From Flavobacterium franklandianum (GTDB lineage: Bacteria > Bacteroidota > Bacteroidia > Flavobacteriales > Flavobacteriaceae), in contig NZ_VJZR01000001.1 of assembly GCF_007097365.1 (NCBI RefSeq), forward strand, positions 434,001 through 498,000: DNA of 64,000 nucleotides, written 5' to 3'. Under the pieces are notes generated by a model. The model did not search any database. It was not told the origin of the DNA and saw only the letters and a list, made by a program, of their open reading frames with translations. Shown here piece by piece: positions 1 through 9,162 of the stretch. The stretch's first letter is position 1. Each line of letters opens with the position of its first letter. The position numbers and the translations under genes were made by a program.

Positions 1-53
1 AAAGAGTAATATTTTTGAGTAAAATAAAGGTCCTTTCATATATTAATTTGAAC

Positions 54-356
54 TTATTTTATTTTGTTAATTTTTGTTGGGTTTTGTCTGGTATTAAAAA
101 CCGAAAGTACAATAATATGCTTGCTGTTAAAATGATAAAATAAAGTCGATTGTTTGCTGATTACAGCTTTTCTAATCTTTCTATTTACATTCGAAACTGG
201 AAATAATTCTGGATTTTCACCGATTAAATTTAAAATGTACTTGATTTTATTTGAAAACTTCTTTTTTGTTTTTTCATTCCATTTAGATTCCAAATAATCA
301 AAAACATTTTGAATTTCAATTTTGGCTCGAGGAGTAATTACGACTTCTCTTTTCAT
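54..356 (-). CDS. RelE/ParE-family toxin
   Basis: Small basic protein of 100 residues that looks like the toxin of a type II toxin-antitoxin module. Members of this fold either cleave ribosome-bound mRNA (RelE) or poison gyrase (ParE). The N-terminus has the usual helix pair with a FDYLESKW stretch, and the C-terminus has the family's hydrophobic strand followed by VFNTRQNP, equivalent to the conserved Arg-Gln-x-Pro end. The ATG follows the stop of the upstream antitoxin gene by two bases, so the two are co-transcribed. The sequence does not decide between RelE-like RNase and ParE-like activity. Bases 1-53 beyond its stop hold nothing I can name. Confidence 0.8.
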   Translation of the reverse strand: MKREVVITPRAKIEIQNVFDYLESKWNEKTKKKFSNKIKYILNLIGENPELFPVSNVNRKIRKAVISKQSTLFYHFNSKHIIVLSVFNTRQNPTKINKIK

Positions 357-358
357 TG

Positions 359-577
359 CTAAAGGTGTGGTTTTATAAACTCATCAAATGATGAATATTC
401 ACCTCTTTCATATTGCTCCAATGATTCGTTTAAGATATCTTGTTGCTCCTCCGTTAATTCATCCCAAAAATCTTTTTTTTTGGTTTTGAATATTTTTTTG
501 ATAGAGGCAATTATAGACTCATCGTTGGTTTCAGACAACAATTTTAGTAACTCTGATTTCTCTAATTCAATGTTCAT
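359..577 (-). CDS. Antitoxin of the adjacent RelE/ParE-type toxin
   Basis: A 72-residue acidic protein preceding the toxin gene, in the standard antitoxin-first order. It has an N-terminal helical part, a lysine-rich middle and a C-terminal WDELTEEQQDILNESL segment with a Gly and Phe-rich end, as is common in short Bacteroidota addiction-module antitoxins whose C-terminus wraps the toxin. No clear DNA-binding ribbon-helix-helix is visible, so autoregulation is uncertain. The role rests mainly on position and size. Confidence 0.7.
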   Translation of the reverse strand: MNIELEKSELLKLLSETNDESIIASIKKIFKTKKKDFWDELTEEQQDILNESLEQYERGEYSSFDEFIKPHL

Positions 578-605
578 ATTGTATCAAATTAAAAATTAAA
601 CGTTT

Positions 606-1688
606 TTAGTTTTCGATAGAACCAATTCCAATTTCGTCACAAATGTACTGACCATTTTGACAATAGTCAACTAATTCGTCCTTAATAAATTGCAAAACAC
701 TTTCTTTAGTATTTTCTGGATACAAAACATGTACGTTTGCACCAGCATCCAGAGTGAAACAAACCGGGATTTTGGTTTCATTTCGAAACTTCCAAATTGC
801 ATTAATTATTTCCAGTGTGTTGGGTTTCATTAAAATAAAATACGGAATCGAGGTCATCATCATCGAGTGCAAAGTCAAAGCTTCGCTTTCGACAATTGTG
901 ATGAATTCGTCTAAATTTCCGCTTTCGAAAACTTGGATTAATTTTTCCAAGTTTTCGTGAGCTTGTTCAAATCGCCTTTCGGCAAAAAGATGTCCGTTCA
1001 TTAAATTATGACCCACGGAACTCGAAACTTGTTTTTCGCCTTTGTCAACTAATAAAATCGTGTCTTGAAAATTTTTGAAATTATCGTGTATGGCGTTTGA
1101 AAATTGAACGCCAAATAAATCGGAACTCCCTTGAATATTTTTATGTTCTCCCCAAACAACCACTTTTCCTTTTACGCTTCGGCAAGCACTTCCCGAGCCC
1201 AAACGCGCCAAGAAAGAGGCTTTTTGATAAAAATAATCTTCCGTCATTTCTGGGTTTAACGCTTTTTCCAAACTCATTAAATTCATTGCCAAAGCTGCAA
1301 TTCCTGAAGCTGACGAAGCAATTCCGGAACTGTGTGGAAAAGTATTTTGGGTATCAATAGTAAATTGATATTTCTTTAAAAAAGGCAAATAAACCAAAAC
1401 TCTTTCAAAAAATTGTTGGATTTTTGGTTTGAAATCTTCTTTCGGTTTTCCTTCAAATAGTAAATCAAAAGAAAAAGTATCTTGGTTTTGTTTTTTGGCG
1501 AAAGCCAATTTGGTAATCGTTTTGCAATTATTCAAAGTGAAACTCACCGAAGGATTGGCTGGAATTTGTTTGTCTTTTTTCCCCCAATATTTAACCAATG
1601 CGATGTTGCTTGGCGAACTCCATTGAAATTTTCCTGTTTCTATAGAATGAGAGTATGGTGATGGTATAAAATCGTTTGCTGAAAACAT
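606..1688 (-). CDS. mvaD: Diphosphomevalonate decarboxylase
   Basis: Cytosolic GHMP-superfamily enzyme (360 residues) that decarboxylates mevalonate 5-diphosphate with ATP to isopentenyl diphosphate, the last step of the mevalonate pathway used by Flavobacteriaceae. Visible motifs are SPSNIALVKYWGKK at about 25-38, the Gly/Ser phosphate loop PHSSGIASSASG at 118-129, and LDAGANVH near 313-320 carrying the catalytic Asp. An in-frame ATG 54 bases upstream exists, but a TATCTTTG promoter element at 1705-1712 lies between the two, so the ATG at 1688 is the likely start with a leader of about ten bases. The length then matches the family. Other pathway genes are not in the window. Confidence 0.92.
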   Translation of the reverse strand: MFSANDFIPSPYSHSIETGKFQWSSPSNIALVKYWGKKDKQIPANPSVSFTLNNCKTITKLAFAKKQNQDTFSFDLLFEGKPKEDFKPKIQQFFERVLVYLPFLKKYQFTIDTQNTFPHSSGIASSASGIAALAMNLMSLEKALNPEMTEDYFYQKASFLARLGSGSACRSVKGKVVVWGEHKNIQGSSDLFGVQFSNAIHDNFKNFQDTILLVDKGEKQVSSSVGHNLMNGHLFAERRFEQAHENLEKLIQVFESGNLDEFITIVESEALTLHSMMMTSIPYFILMKPNTLEIINAIWKFRNETKIPVCFTLDAGANVHVLYPENTKESVLQFIKDELVDYCQNGQYICDEIGIGSIEN

Positions 1689-1704
1689 CAATTTAAAATT
1701 TGGG

Positions 1705-1712
1705 CAAAGATA
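1705..1712 (-). promoter_or_regulatory. Promoter -7 element for mvaD
   Basis: Reads TATCTTTG on the minus strand, matching the Bacteroidota consensus TAnnTTTG. The predicted transcript start near 1698 leaves a very short leader and decides the start codon of mvaD. Confidence 0.6.
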
Positions 1713-1773
1713 CTGATTTCTTTCATTTGTTGAATCGGTCAAAGTTTTGATTAAATTTGAAAAAAATTAAACG

Positions 1774-2250
1774 ATGAACAAGATTTCCAAAATTCTAGTT
1801 GTAGTGGTTACGTGTTTAGTGGTAGGCTATTTTTCAGGTATAATCACACGTTCGGCAATAACGACTTGGTATCCCACATTGGTAAAACCTAGTTTTAATC
1901 CGCCAAATTGGATTTTTGCCCCCGTTTGGAGTATGCTTTACATTATGATGGGAGTTGCGGCAGGATTGGTTTGGAATCGTATGGAACAAGAAAAAGAAGC
2001 GGTCCAAAATGCCTTGGTTTTTTTCGCCGTTCAATTGGGGTTGAATGCCTTGTGGTCCTTCATGTTTTTTGGTTTAAAAAACCCAATGTTGGCTGGTCTA
2101 GAAATTGTAATCTTATGGTTGATGATTTATGAAACCTTTTCCAAATTTGTTAAAATTAATAAAATTGCAGGTTATTTATTGATTCCGTACTTGCTTTGGG
2201 TGAGTTTTGCAACGGTTTTGAATGCGAGTATTTGGTGGTTGAACCAATAA
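1774..2250 (+). CDS. TspO/MBR family membrane protein
   Basis: Five-helix integral membrane protein of 158 residues, the normal TspO length. Aromatic-rich family features are obvious: TWYPTLVKPSFNPPNWIFAPVW near 30-51, then further helices ending with LNASIWWLNQ. The TspO family binds tetrapyrroles and cholesterol-like ligands and has been linked to stress responses; the bacterial role is not settled. The gene stands alone, divergent from mvaD and convergent with fbp, with a bidirectional terminator behind it. Confidence 0.88.
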   Translation: MNKISKILVVVVTCLVVGYFSGIITRSAITTWYPTLVKPSFNPPNWIFAPVWSMLYIMMGVAAGLVWNRMEQEKEAVQNALVFFAVQLGLNALWSFMFFGLKNPMLAGLEIVILWLMIYETFSKFVKINKIAGYLLIPYLLWVSFATVLNASIWWLNQ

Positions 2251-2265
2251 CTTTCAAAATTTTAT

Positions 2266-2307
2266 AAAATAAAGGAAGCTCTTCAATTGGAGAGCTTCCT
2301 TTATTTT
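2266..2307. terminator. Bidirectional terminator between tspO-like gene and fbp
   Basis: Near-perfect inverted repeat with AAAGGAAGCTCT paired to AGAGCTTCCTTT around an 8-base loop. It is flanked by A-tracts on the left and T-tracts on the right, so it can serve both convergent genes. Confidence 0.85.
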
Positions 2308-2313
2308 TGGGTA

Positions 2314-3333
2314 TTAGTATTTGCTTAATTTGGCCAATCGCATAAAATCTTCGGCCTTTTCGACCATATTATAACTACCACAAAAGAAAGGCGCCCTTTC
2401 GTGTAATTCTTTGGGTTCAATTTCCATTATTCGATTCAATCCATCCGATGCTTTTCCTCCGGCTTGTTCTACAATAAACGCCATAGGATTGCATTCATAA
2501 AGCAATCTCAACTTCCCTTTGGGTGATTTTGAACTGGTTGGATACAAATAAATTCCGCCTTTTAGCATATTTCTGTGAATGTCAGAAACCAAACTTCCTA
2601 TGTATCTCGATGTATAGGGTCTTTCGTCCTCTTCGAGTTGGCAATATTTGATGTAATCTTTTACGCCTTGCGGGAAATGAACGTAATTCCCTTCGTTTAC
2701 AGAATAAATAATTCCGTTTTTTGGAAATTGAATATTTGGATGTGAAAGATAAAATGTTCCAATAGCTGGGTTCAAAGTAAATCCATTTACACCATGACCA
2801 GTGGTGTAAACTAGCATTGTCGAGGTGCTGTAAATTACATAACCAGCCGCAACTTGATTGATACCAGGTTGCAAGAAATCTTCAATTGTTACAGGAGTTC
2901 CTACGGGAGAAATTCTTCTGTAAACCGAAAAAATAGTTCCAACAGAAACATTTACATCAATATTCGATGACCCATCGAGTGGATCCATCAAAACCACATA
3001 TTTATTATTGTGACAATTATCATTCCCTTCCACGGTAATATATTCGTCGTTTTCTTCGGATGCAATTCCGCAAACAATCTCGCGATTTATAAGGGTTTGA
3101 ATAAAGATTTCATTAGCATAAACATCTAATTTTTGCTGATCTTCTCCTTGAATATTTTGTGCGCCAGCCGCACCAATGATATCGACCAATCCCGCTTTAT
3201 TCACTTTATAATTGACCACTTTGGCGGCTAATCTTATAGAATTAATGATTCTTGATAATTCGCCTGACGAATATTGAAAGGCAGCTTGATTTTCGATAAT
3301 AAATTCTCCTAATGTCTTGTTGCGTTCTTCCAT
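2314..3333 (-). CDS. fbp: Fructose-1,6-bisphosphatase, class I
   Basis: Gluconeogenic phosphatase (339 residues) that hydrolyses fructose 1,6-bisphosphate to fructose 6-phosphate in the cytosol, using Mg2+. The class I signature is clear: SEENDEY near 92-98 followed by the metal-binding [10 protein letters not shown] at 117-126, and a C-terminal [21 protein letters not shown] segment. Length and start (ATG at 3333) fit the family. It is a single gene, divergent from the acetyltransferase at 3484. Confidence 0.96.
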   Translation of the reverse strand: MEERNKTLGEFIIENQAAFQYSSGELSRIINSIRLAAKVVNYKVNKAGLVDIIGAAGAQNIQGEDQQKLDVYANEIFIQTLINREIVCGIASEENDEYITVEGNDNCHNNKYVVLMDPLDGSSNIDVNVSVGTIFSVYRRISPVGTPVTIEDFLQPGINQVAAGYVIYSTSTMLVYTTGHGVNGFTLNPAIGTFYLSHPNIQFPKNGIIYSVNEGNYVHFPQGVKDYIKYCQLEEDERPYTSRYIGSLVSDIHRNMLKGGIYLYPTSSKSPKGKLRLLYECNPMAFIVEQAGGKASDGLNRIMEIEPKELHERAPFFCGSYNMVEKAEDFMRLAKLSKY

Positions 3334-3422
3334 AGCGAAATCGTTGTAGTTGGTTTGAAGTCACAAATATCGGATTTTTTGTGAAATTGAAAATATTTTA
3401 TATCATTCGTTTATCAGAATTG

Positions 3423-3430
3423 TATATTTG
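3423..3430 (+). promoter_or_regulatory. Promoter -7 element for the GNAT gene
   Basis: TATATTTG, an exact TAnnTTTG match, 53 bases before the ATG at 3484. Confidence 0.55.
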
Positions 3431-3483
3431 CCATGTAATTTATTTGTATTTTGTTTATTTAGCCATTTTTCACATTAAAAACT

Positions 3484-3963
3484 ATGAATATCAGAAAAGG
3501 AAATCCCGAAGATATGGAGGCTGTTTTAAGCCTTATTAAGGAACTGGCCGTTTTTGAAAATGAACCAAACGCTGTTGTTATTACTGTTGAGGATTTAATT
3601 CGGGATGGTTTTTCCTCAACACCTTTATTTCATGTTTTTGTGGCCGAGGTAGAATCGGAAATCGTTGGAATCGCGTTATATTATTACCGCTATTCTACTT
3701 GGAAAGGAAAAACTATTCATTTAGAAGATTTGGTGGTAAAAGAAAGTATGCGTGGGTCAGGAGTAGGTTTTGGCTTGTATTCTGAAGTTATTAAGCAAGG
3801 AAAAAAAGATAAGGTTCGAAGAATTGAATGGAATGTTTTAGACTGGAATACTCCAGCAATAGATTTCTACAAAAATTCAGGAGCAAAAATACTCGACGAT
3901 TGGAAAGTTGTCCAAATGAGTGAAGATGCAATCAACTGTTTCGTTGATAATAAGTTAAAATAA
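3484..3963 (+). CDS. GNAT acetyltransferase, diamine/thialysine N-acetyltransferase-like
   Basis: A 159-residue GNAT-fold enzyme predicted to transfer acetyl from acetyl-CoA to an amine. The acetyl-CoA loop RGSGVG is at 90-95, preceded by the strand HLEDLVVKESMR. The later EWNVLDWNTPAIDFY followed by GAKILDDW is the arrangement seen in spermidine/diamine and thialysine acetyltransferases, so a polyamine-like or amino-acid-like substrate is plausible but not proven. Single-gene unit with its own promoter. Confidence 0.82.
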   Translation: MNIRKGNPEDMEAVLSLIKELAVFENEPNAVVITVEDLIRDGFSSTPLFHVFVAEVESEIVGIALYYYRYSTWKGKTIHLEDLVVKESMRGSGVGFGLYSEVIKQGKKDKVRRIEWNVLDWNTPAIDFYKNSGAKILDDWKVVQMSEDAINCFVDNKLK

Positions 3964-4010
3964 AAATCCTCACCCCAATTCTCTTCAAAGGAGAGGGAGC
4001 CGAAACAGGA
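3964..4010 (+). repeat. Intergenic repeat, copy upstream of lysC
   Basis: Contains AATCCTCACCCC, then an inverted CTCTTC/GAGAGG portion and GCCGAAAC. A related copy starts at 5380 on the other side of the aspartate kinase gene, so the gene is flanked by direct copies of the same element. Confidence 0.6.
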
Positions 4011-4090
4011 AAACATAAGTGGTCACACCCAAAGAATAATTAGAAAAAAAATAAACATAAAAATAAATCGCTTTCAAATTTCATGCTAAA

Positions 4091-4116
4091 AATCTGAAAT
4101 CTGAAATCTGAAATCT
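4091..4116 (+). repeat. 7-bp tandem repeat AATCTGA, about 3.7 copies
   Basis: Perfect heptamer repeats AATCTGA ending just before the lysC start. The same heptamer forms five copies at 13360-13394, upstream of rpsB. Confidence 0.85.
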
Positions 4117-4125
4117 TAATTTAAT

Positions 4126-5382
4126 ATGAGAGTATTCAAATTTGGTGGCGCATCTGTAAAAGATGCCGAAGGAATAAAAAACGTATATGACGTTTTACAA
4201 AAAGTGGGTTATGAAGATGTATTGTTGGTGGTTTCCGCCATGGGGAAAACGACAAATGCTCTCGAAGAAGTAATAAAAAACTATTTCGAAAAATCGGAAG
4301 AATTGAATTCATCGGTGCAAGAAGTAAAAAAATACCACAATCAAATTTTGTTGGATTTATTCGATGACGAAAAAAACGAGGTTTTTGCTGCTGTAAACAC
4401 GCTGTTTTCAGAATTAGAATATTTTTTAGCACACAACAAATCACCAAATTACAACTTTGTCTATGACCAAATTGTGAGTTATGGAGAATTGATTTCGACT
4501 ACAATTTTGAGCCATTTTATGAGTTTTATGGGCATTAAAACCCAATGGCTCGATGTGCGTAACTTCATAAAAACCAATTCGAATTATAGAGATGCCGAAG
4601 TAGATTGGGAATTAACTCAGGCTACTATTTCTAAAAACGTCAAGAAAAAAATGCTGAACATTACCCAAGGATTTTTGGGTTCTGACGAAAACAATTTCAC
4701 CACCACTTTAGGTCGTGAAGGCTCCGATTACACCGCAGGAATTTTTGCATATTGCCTCAATGCTGAAAGCGTAACTATCTGGAAAGATGTTCCTGGAGTG
4801 ATGAATGCCGATCCAAGATATTTTGAAAATGCGAGTTTACTCAGTCATATTTCCTATCGCGAAGCAATAGAAATGGCTTTTTATGGCGCGACAGTTATTC
4901 ACCCAAAAACCTTGCAGCCATTACAGAAAAAGGAAATTCCTTTGTATGTAAAATCATTTATAAATCCAATGTTGGCTGGGACTTGCGTATCCAAAGGCTC
5001 TGATTCAGAATGGCAAATTCCTAGTTTTATCGTCAAAAGAGATCAGCTTTTGATTTCACTTTCCTCTATAGATTTCTCCTTTATTATGGAAGAAAACATC
5101 AGCGAGATCTTTGCTTTGTTTCACCAATTTAAACTGAAAGTAAATCTAATTCAGAATTCAGCTATTAGTTTTTCGGTATGCGTTGAGGATAAATTTGAAA
5201 ATTTTAAAGATTTGAACCCAATACTTTCTAAAAAATTCAAAGTCGATTTTGATGAAAATGTGACGCTTTACACCATCAGACATTTTAATGATAAGGCCGC
5301 ACAAACTGTCGAACAAAATAAAACAGTTCTTTTAAAACAAGTGAGCCGAGAAACGATGCAGATTGTTACGAAGGAAAATTAA
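4126..5382 (+). CDS. lysC: Aspartate kinase, monofunctional
   Basis: Cytosolic kinase (418 residues) that phosphorylates aspartate as the first step to lysine, threonine, methionine and diaminopimelate. The catalytic motifs are KFGGASV at 4-10 (Ala in place of the usual Thr), TTLGREGSDYTAG at 193-205 and KDVPGVMNADPR at 220-231. The rest, about 300-418, corresponds to the ACT regulatory region but is divergent. There is no homoserine dehydrogenase fusion. The gene stands alone between intergenic repeat copies. Which end product controls it cannot be read from the sequence. Confidence 0.9.
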   Translation: MRVFKFGGASVKDAEGIKNVYDVLQKVGYEDVLLVVSAMGKTTNALEEVIKNYFEKSEELNSSVQEVKKYHNQILLDLFDDEKNEVFAAVNTLFSELEYFLAHNKSPNYNFVYDQIVSYGELISTTILSHFMSFMGIKTQWLDVRNFIKTNSNYRDAEVDWELTQATISKNVKKKMLNITQGFLGSDENNFTTTLGREGSDYTAGIFAYCLNAESVTIWKDVPGVMNADPRYFENASLLSHISYREAIEMAFYGATVIHPKTLQPLQKKEIPLYVKSFINPMLAGTCVSKGSDSEWQIPSFIVKRDQLLISLSSIDFSFIMEENISEIFALFHQFKLKVNLIQNSAISFSVCVEDKFENFKDLNPILSKKFKVDFDENVTLYTIRHFNDKAAQTVEQNKTVLLKQVSRETMQIVTKEN

Positions 5383-5427
5383 TCCTCACCCCGACCCTTT
5401 CCGAAGGAGAGTGAGTAGAAACCGAAA
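5380..5427 (+). repeat. Intergenic repeat, copy downstream of lysC
   Basis: Second copy of the CTCACCCC...GAAGGAGAG...GAAACCG element seen at 3964, starting at the lysC stop codon. It may act as a weak terminator, but the stem is imperfect and lacks a T-tract. Confidence 0.55.
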
Positions 5428-5511
5428 ATAAATTTACCGCAAGTTACTTCCTCTATTCGAACTTCGGTCTCGAATCGCAGATTATAAACTTTGTGGATTT
5501 GCGTTTTTTTT

Positions 5512-5589
5512 ATTTGTCATTCCGACCAGCGGGAGAGATCACATTAGTTGCTCTTGTTGTGTAATTTCTCCTTCGTCGAAATGACAAAT
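5512..5589. repeat. Palindromic intergenic repeat (TTGTCATTCCGA family)
   Basis: Long imperfect inverted repeat: TTTGTCATTCCGACCAGCGG near 5513 pairs with the region ending CTTCGTCGAAATGACAAA near 5588 around a central loop. A half copy of the same family (GTCATCCTGAGCGCAGTCGAAG) lies at 19364-19385, and a related sequence is inside the phosphopantetheinyl transferase gene at 48471-48497. The remaining bases of the 5383-5680 gap show no gene. Confidence 0.75.
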
Positions 5590-5650
5590 AGGCATAATTA
5601 CTAGTTTTTAAACCCAAAATTCCTCCTGACAATTTCCCAATTATAAATAC

Positions 5651-5658
5651 TACTTTTG
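5651..5658 (+). promoter_or_regulatory. Promoter -7 element for the large outer-membrane protein
   Basis: TACTTTTG, a TAnnTTTG match 23 bases before the ATG at 5681. Confidence 0.55.
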
Positions 5659-5680
5659 ATACTTTCGAGTTAAAGTATTT

Positions 5681-8600
5681 ATGTTGAAAAAAATCTTGAT
5701 TTTCTTGGCGATACTATGCTTTTCTGGACTCCAAGCTCAGGAAGGAAATTCGTTGTACAAAACAAAAAAAATTCCCTTTACTCGTGATACGATTCATCTC
5801 GAAAACTCAAGCATTAATTCGAGTAATTTTAAATTGCTTGACGCCAAAGACCAACCCATTGACTCAACTTTTTACAAAATAAATTTTGGAAAAGGAACAT
5901 TGATTTTAAGCGAAAACTTCATAATAAATTCCGATTCACTAACGGTTCATTACCTAAGACTACCTGAGAGTTTAACCAAAGAATATCGCATTTATGACGA
6001 CAGCAAAATGGTCAGCAACGGAGCATCTGCAGGAAGTTTATATAAAGTGGAAGGAGAAAGTCTCCAGAAAATAAACATTCCATTTGAAGGACTCAACACT
6101 TCGGGCAGCATCACTCGTGGCGTGACTATTGGGAACAATCAAAATTCGGTTTTGACCTCCAATCTCGATTTGCAAATCACGGGAAAACTTTCCGACAAAG
6201 TGAGCTTGCGTGCTTCCTTACAGGACAATAACATTCCGTTACAAGACGGTGGTTATTCGCAAAAACTTGATCAATTCGATAACGTTTTTATGGAGCTATT
6301 CAGTGAGAAGTGGAATATTAGAGCTGGCGATGTCTTTCTAGAAAACCATAAAACCCAATTCCTGAATTTCAATAAAAAAGCGCAAGGAATTGCAGCTAGT
6401 TTTGACTTTGGAAATGAAGACAACAAGACGAATGTTTTTGCCTCAGCGGCATTAGTTAGAGGGCAATATGCCAAGAGTGATTTTGTGGGTCAGGAAGGAA
6501 ACCAAGGTCCGTACAAATTAATAGGTCAAAGTGGCGAATTGTATGTGTTGGTCATTTCGGGTTCTGAGCGGGTTTACGTGAATGGAATACTCTTGAAACG
6601 GGGAGAAAACAATGATTACACCATCGATTATAACGCTGGAGAAATCCTGTTTACCCCACTTTTTACCATTACTTCCGAAATGCGAATCGCCGTAGAATAC
6701 CAATTTTCCAATCAAAATTACACTCGATTGGTTACTTATGCTGGAGGAAGTCACGAAAGTAAAAAATGGAGTTTTGGCAGTTATTTATATTCTGAAAACG
6801 ATTTGAAAAATCAGCCTTTGCAACAAAGTCTTTTGGCTGAACAAGCACAAATTTTGGTCGAAGCAGGAGATAATAAAGACTTGATGGTCGCACCATCGGC
6901 CTATCTGGATTCCTATTCCGAAAACAAAATATTGTATAAAAAAGTTGTGGTAAACGCTGTTGAAGTTTTCGAATATTCGAATAATTCAGACGATGTTTTG
7001 TACAATGTTCGTTTTAGTCAAGTGGCTGCCAATAAAGGAAATTACATTTTGAAAAACAGTGCAGCCATTGGCAGAATTTATGAATATATTGAAGCACTAA
7101 ATGGTGTTGCACAAGGAAATTATGAACCTGTAATCCAATTGATTGCTCCCATAAAAAGCCAAGTGGCGACATTTTTAGGCAAATACAATCCCAGCGAAAA
7201 AACAGCCATTGATTTTGAAATTGGCATAAGCAATAATGATAAAAACCTGTTTTCATCTCAAGGCGATTCGAATAATGAAGGTTTGGCGACAAAAATCAAT
7301 GCTAGACAACAGTTTTTTTCGAGAAAATGGAATGGTGTTGCTTTTGCCAATTATCAATTTATTGCCAAAGATTTCAGTTCGGTGGAACGACTTTATAGTA
7401 TAGAGTTTGGCCGAGATTGGAATTTGGGAACCACCGCCATTGGCAATCAAAGTTATTTGGTTTCGGGATTGCAAATGACTTTGCCTGAAAAAGGCAGTAT
7501 GGTTTATCAATTCGAAAAACTAGATTTCTCAGACAATTTCTCAGGTAATCGTCATATTTTGAATGCATCCTTTAATTTGAATAATTGGAAAATTCAAAGC
7601 TTGGGAAGTATTCTGAACAGTGATGCCAGCACATCTACATCGAAATTCTTGCGAAATCAAACCCAAACCAAATATCATTTCAAAAAAAATTGGATTGGCA
7701 CTCGTTTAAGATTGGAAGACAATCAAGAAATAAATAAAACTACCAATGAATTTTCGGTACTGAGCCAAAGATTCACGGAGTATGGGTTTTTTGCTGGACG
7801 TGGCGACAGTACCAAAGTTTTTGTGGAATTTGGTTATTTTAAAAGAGCGAATGACAGCTTGCAAAACGGAATCATTCAACGCGTAAACAATTCACAAACC
7901 TTCGCTTTACGGTCAAAATTGATTCAAACCAACAAAAGCGATTTGTCACTTTTTGTGAATTACAGAGTTTTAGATTTTGTAGATAGCGCCAAGAAAAAAG
8001 AGCCTTCGTTGAATTCCAGAATGATTTACAACGACCGTTTTTTCAACCAATTGATTCAATCGACGACTGTTTTTGAAACCAATTCGGGTTCCATTCCGCA
8101 ACAGGAATTTACCTATCTTGAAGTTCCCGTTGGGCAAGGTGTTTATACTTGGAACGACTATAACGGGAACGGAATTCAAGAGTTAGAAGAGTTTGAAGTT
8201 GCACCTTTTGTGGATCAAGCAAAATATATCAGGGTGTATTTGCCCAACCGAGTTTACGTCAAAACGCATCAAAATAAATTTTCGCAATCATTTATTTTAA
8301 ATCCCAATCAATGGCAAAACGAGACGGGATTCAAAAAAATAGTGTCTTATTTTTACAATCAAACGTCCTATCTCATTGATCGGAAAATAGAAAACAAAGG
8401 TGATAATTTCGACTTAAATCCTTTTAGTAAATCTGATGAAAATGTACTGGGATTGAATTCTAGCTTCAGAAACAGTTTGTTTTATAATAGAGGAAAACAA
8501 TATCATTCTGTAACTTATACTTATGTTCAAAACGAAAATAAGAATTTACTTTCCATAGGTTCTCAAAACGCCAAAAACAGCTCCAATCAAATACAATACA

Positions 8601-9097
8601 ATCATTTGTATCGAAAAAGTTGGTTGTTCGGAATGTTTGCCAAAACCATTCAAACATCATTAACCTCCGAGAATTATCCGGAGAAGAACTATGAAATAAA
8701 GGGCTATCAGTTGGCTCCAAAAATTAGTTATTTGTTTTCTAAAAGCACGAGTTGGGATTTATTTTACGAATTTCAAAACAAGGAAAATCGAATCGCTAGT
8801 TTTGAAACTTTATTGCAAAGCCGTTTTGGAACTTCTTTTACCTATGCAGGTGAGAAAAAATTTACGATGAACGGAGAAGTTTCTTTTTACCAAAATAAAT
8901 TTGTTGGGGATGAATTTTCGTCTGTAGGATTCCAGATGCTCGAAGGATTGCAAACAGGACAAAACATGACTTGGCGATTGCTTGTGCAGAAAAACTTGAC
9001 CAATTTTCTGGACATCAACTTCAATTATCAAGGCAGAAAAAGTGAAACTAGCCAAGCAATTAATACAGGTAGTGTTCAATTGAGAGCCTATTTTTAA
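5681..9097 (+). CDS. Large predicted outer-membrane beta-barrel protein
   Basis: A 1138-residue exported protein. The N-terminus is a signal peptide ending near LQAQE (about 1-21). After an N-terminal region of roughly 130 residues comes GLNTSGSITRGVTIGNNQN, followed by alternating short polar/aromatic strands such as LTSNLDLQITGKL, continuing to the C-terminal strand TGSVQLRAYF that ends in an aromatic residue, as in outer-membrane barrels. The TRG-x-x-x-GNNQ pattern recalls large flavobacterial outer-membrane proteins including SprA of the type 9 secretion machinery, but the length is about half of SprA and I do not claim that identity. No neighbouring gene gives a function; a role in export or surface assembly is only a guess. 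Confidence 0.7.
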   Translation: MLKKILIFLAILCFSGLQAQEGNSLYKTKKIPFTRDTIHLENSSINSSNFKLLDAKDQPIDSTFYKINFGKGTLILSENFIINSDSLTVHYLRLPESLTKEYRIYDDSKMVSNGASAGSLYKVEGESLQKINIPFEGLNTSGSITRGVTIGNNQNSVLTSNLDLQITGKLSDKVSLRASLQDNNIPLQDGGYSQKLDQFDNVFMELFSEKWNIRAGDVFLENHKTQFLNFNKKAQGIAASFDFGNEDNKTNVFASAALVRGQYAKSDFVGQEGNQGPYKLIGQSGELYVLVISGSERVYVNGILLKRGENNDYTIDYNAGEILFTPLFTITSEMRIAVEYQFSNQNYTRLVTYAGGSHESKKWSFGSYLYSENDLKNQPLQQSLLAEQAQILVEAGDNKDLMVAPSAYLDSYSENKILYKKVVVNAVEVFEYSNNSDDVLYNVRFSQVAANKGNYILKNSAAIGRIYEYIEALNGVAQGNYEPVIQLIAPIKSQVATFLGKYNPSEKTAIDFEIGISNNDKNLFSSQGDSNNEGLATKINARQQFFSRKWNGVAFANYQFIAKDFSSVERLYSIEFGRDWNLGTTAIGNQSYLVSGLQMTLPEKGSMVYQFEKLDFSDNFSGNRHILNASFNLNNWKIQSLGSILNSDASTSTSKFLRNQTQTKYHFKKNWIGTRLRLEDNQEINKTTNEFSVLSQRFTEYGFFAGRGDSTKVFVEFGYFKRANDSLQNGIIQRVNNSQTFALRSKLIQTNKSDLSLFVNYRVLDFVDSAKKKEPSLNSRMIYNDRFFNQLIQSTTVFETNSGSIPQQEFTYLEVPVGQGVYTWNDYNGNGIQELEEFEVAPFVDQAKYIRVYLPNRVYVKTHQNKFSQSFILNPNQWQNETGFKKIVSYFYNQTSYLIDRKIENKGDNFDLNPFSKSDENVLGLNSSFRNSLFYNRGKQYHSVTYTYVQNENKNLLSIGSQNAKNSSNQIQYNHLYRKSWLFGMFAKTIQTSLTSENYPEKNYEIKGYQLAPKISYLFSKSTSWDLFYEFQNKENRIASFETLLQSRFGTSFTYAGEKKFTMNGEVSFYQNKFVGDEFSSVGFQMLEGLQTGQNMTWRLLVQKNLTNFLDINFNYQGRKSETSQAINTGSVQLRAYF

Positions 9098-9162
9098 AAT
9101 AACATTTTTAATTGTAATAATTATCTTATTAACTTTATTATTTAATCTAAAATCAAATCTTT

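Noticed and set aside
4091..4116. CRISPR-like or iteron origin from the AATCTGA repeats
   Set aside because: Seven-base perfect satellites without DnaA-box clusters or initiator gene; the window has no dnaA, dnaN or gidA context.
5512..5589. Terminator of lysC
   Set aside because: The palindrome has no T-tract, lies 130 bases after the gene and belongs to a dispersed repeat family.
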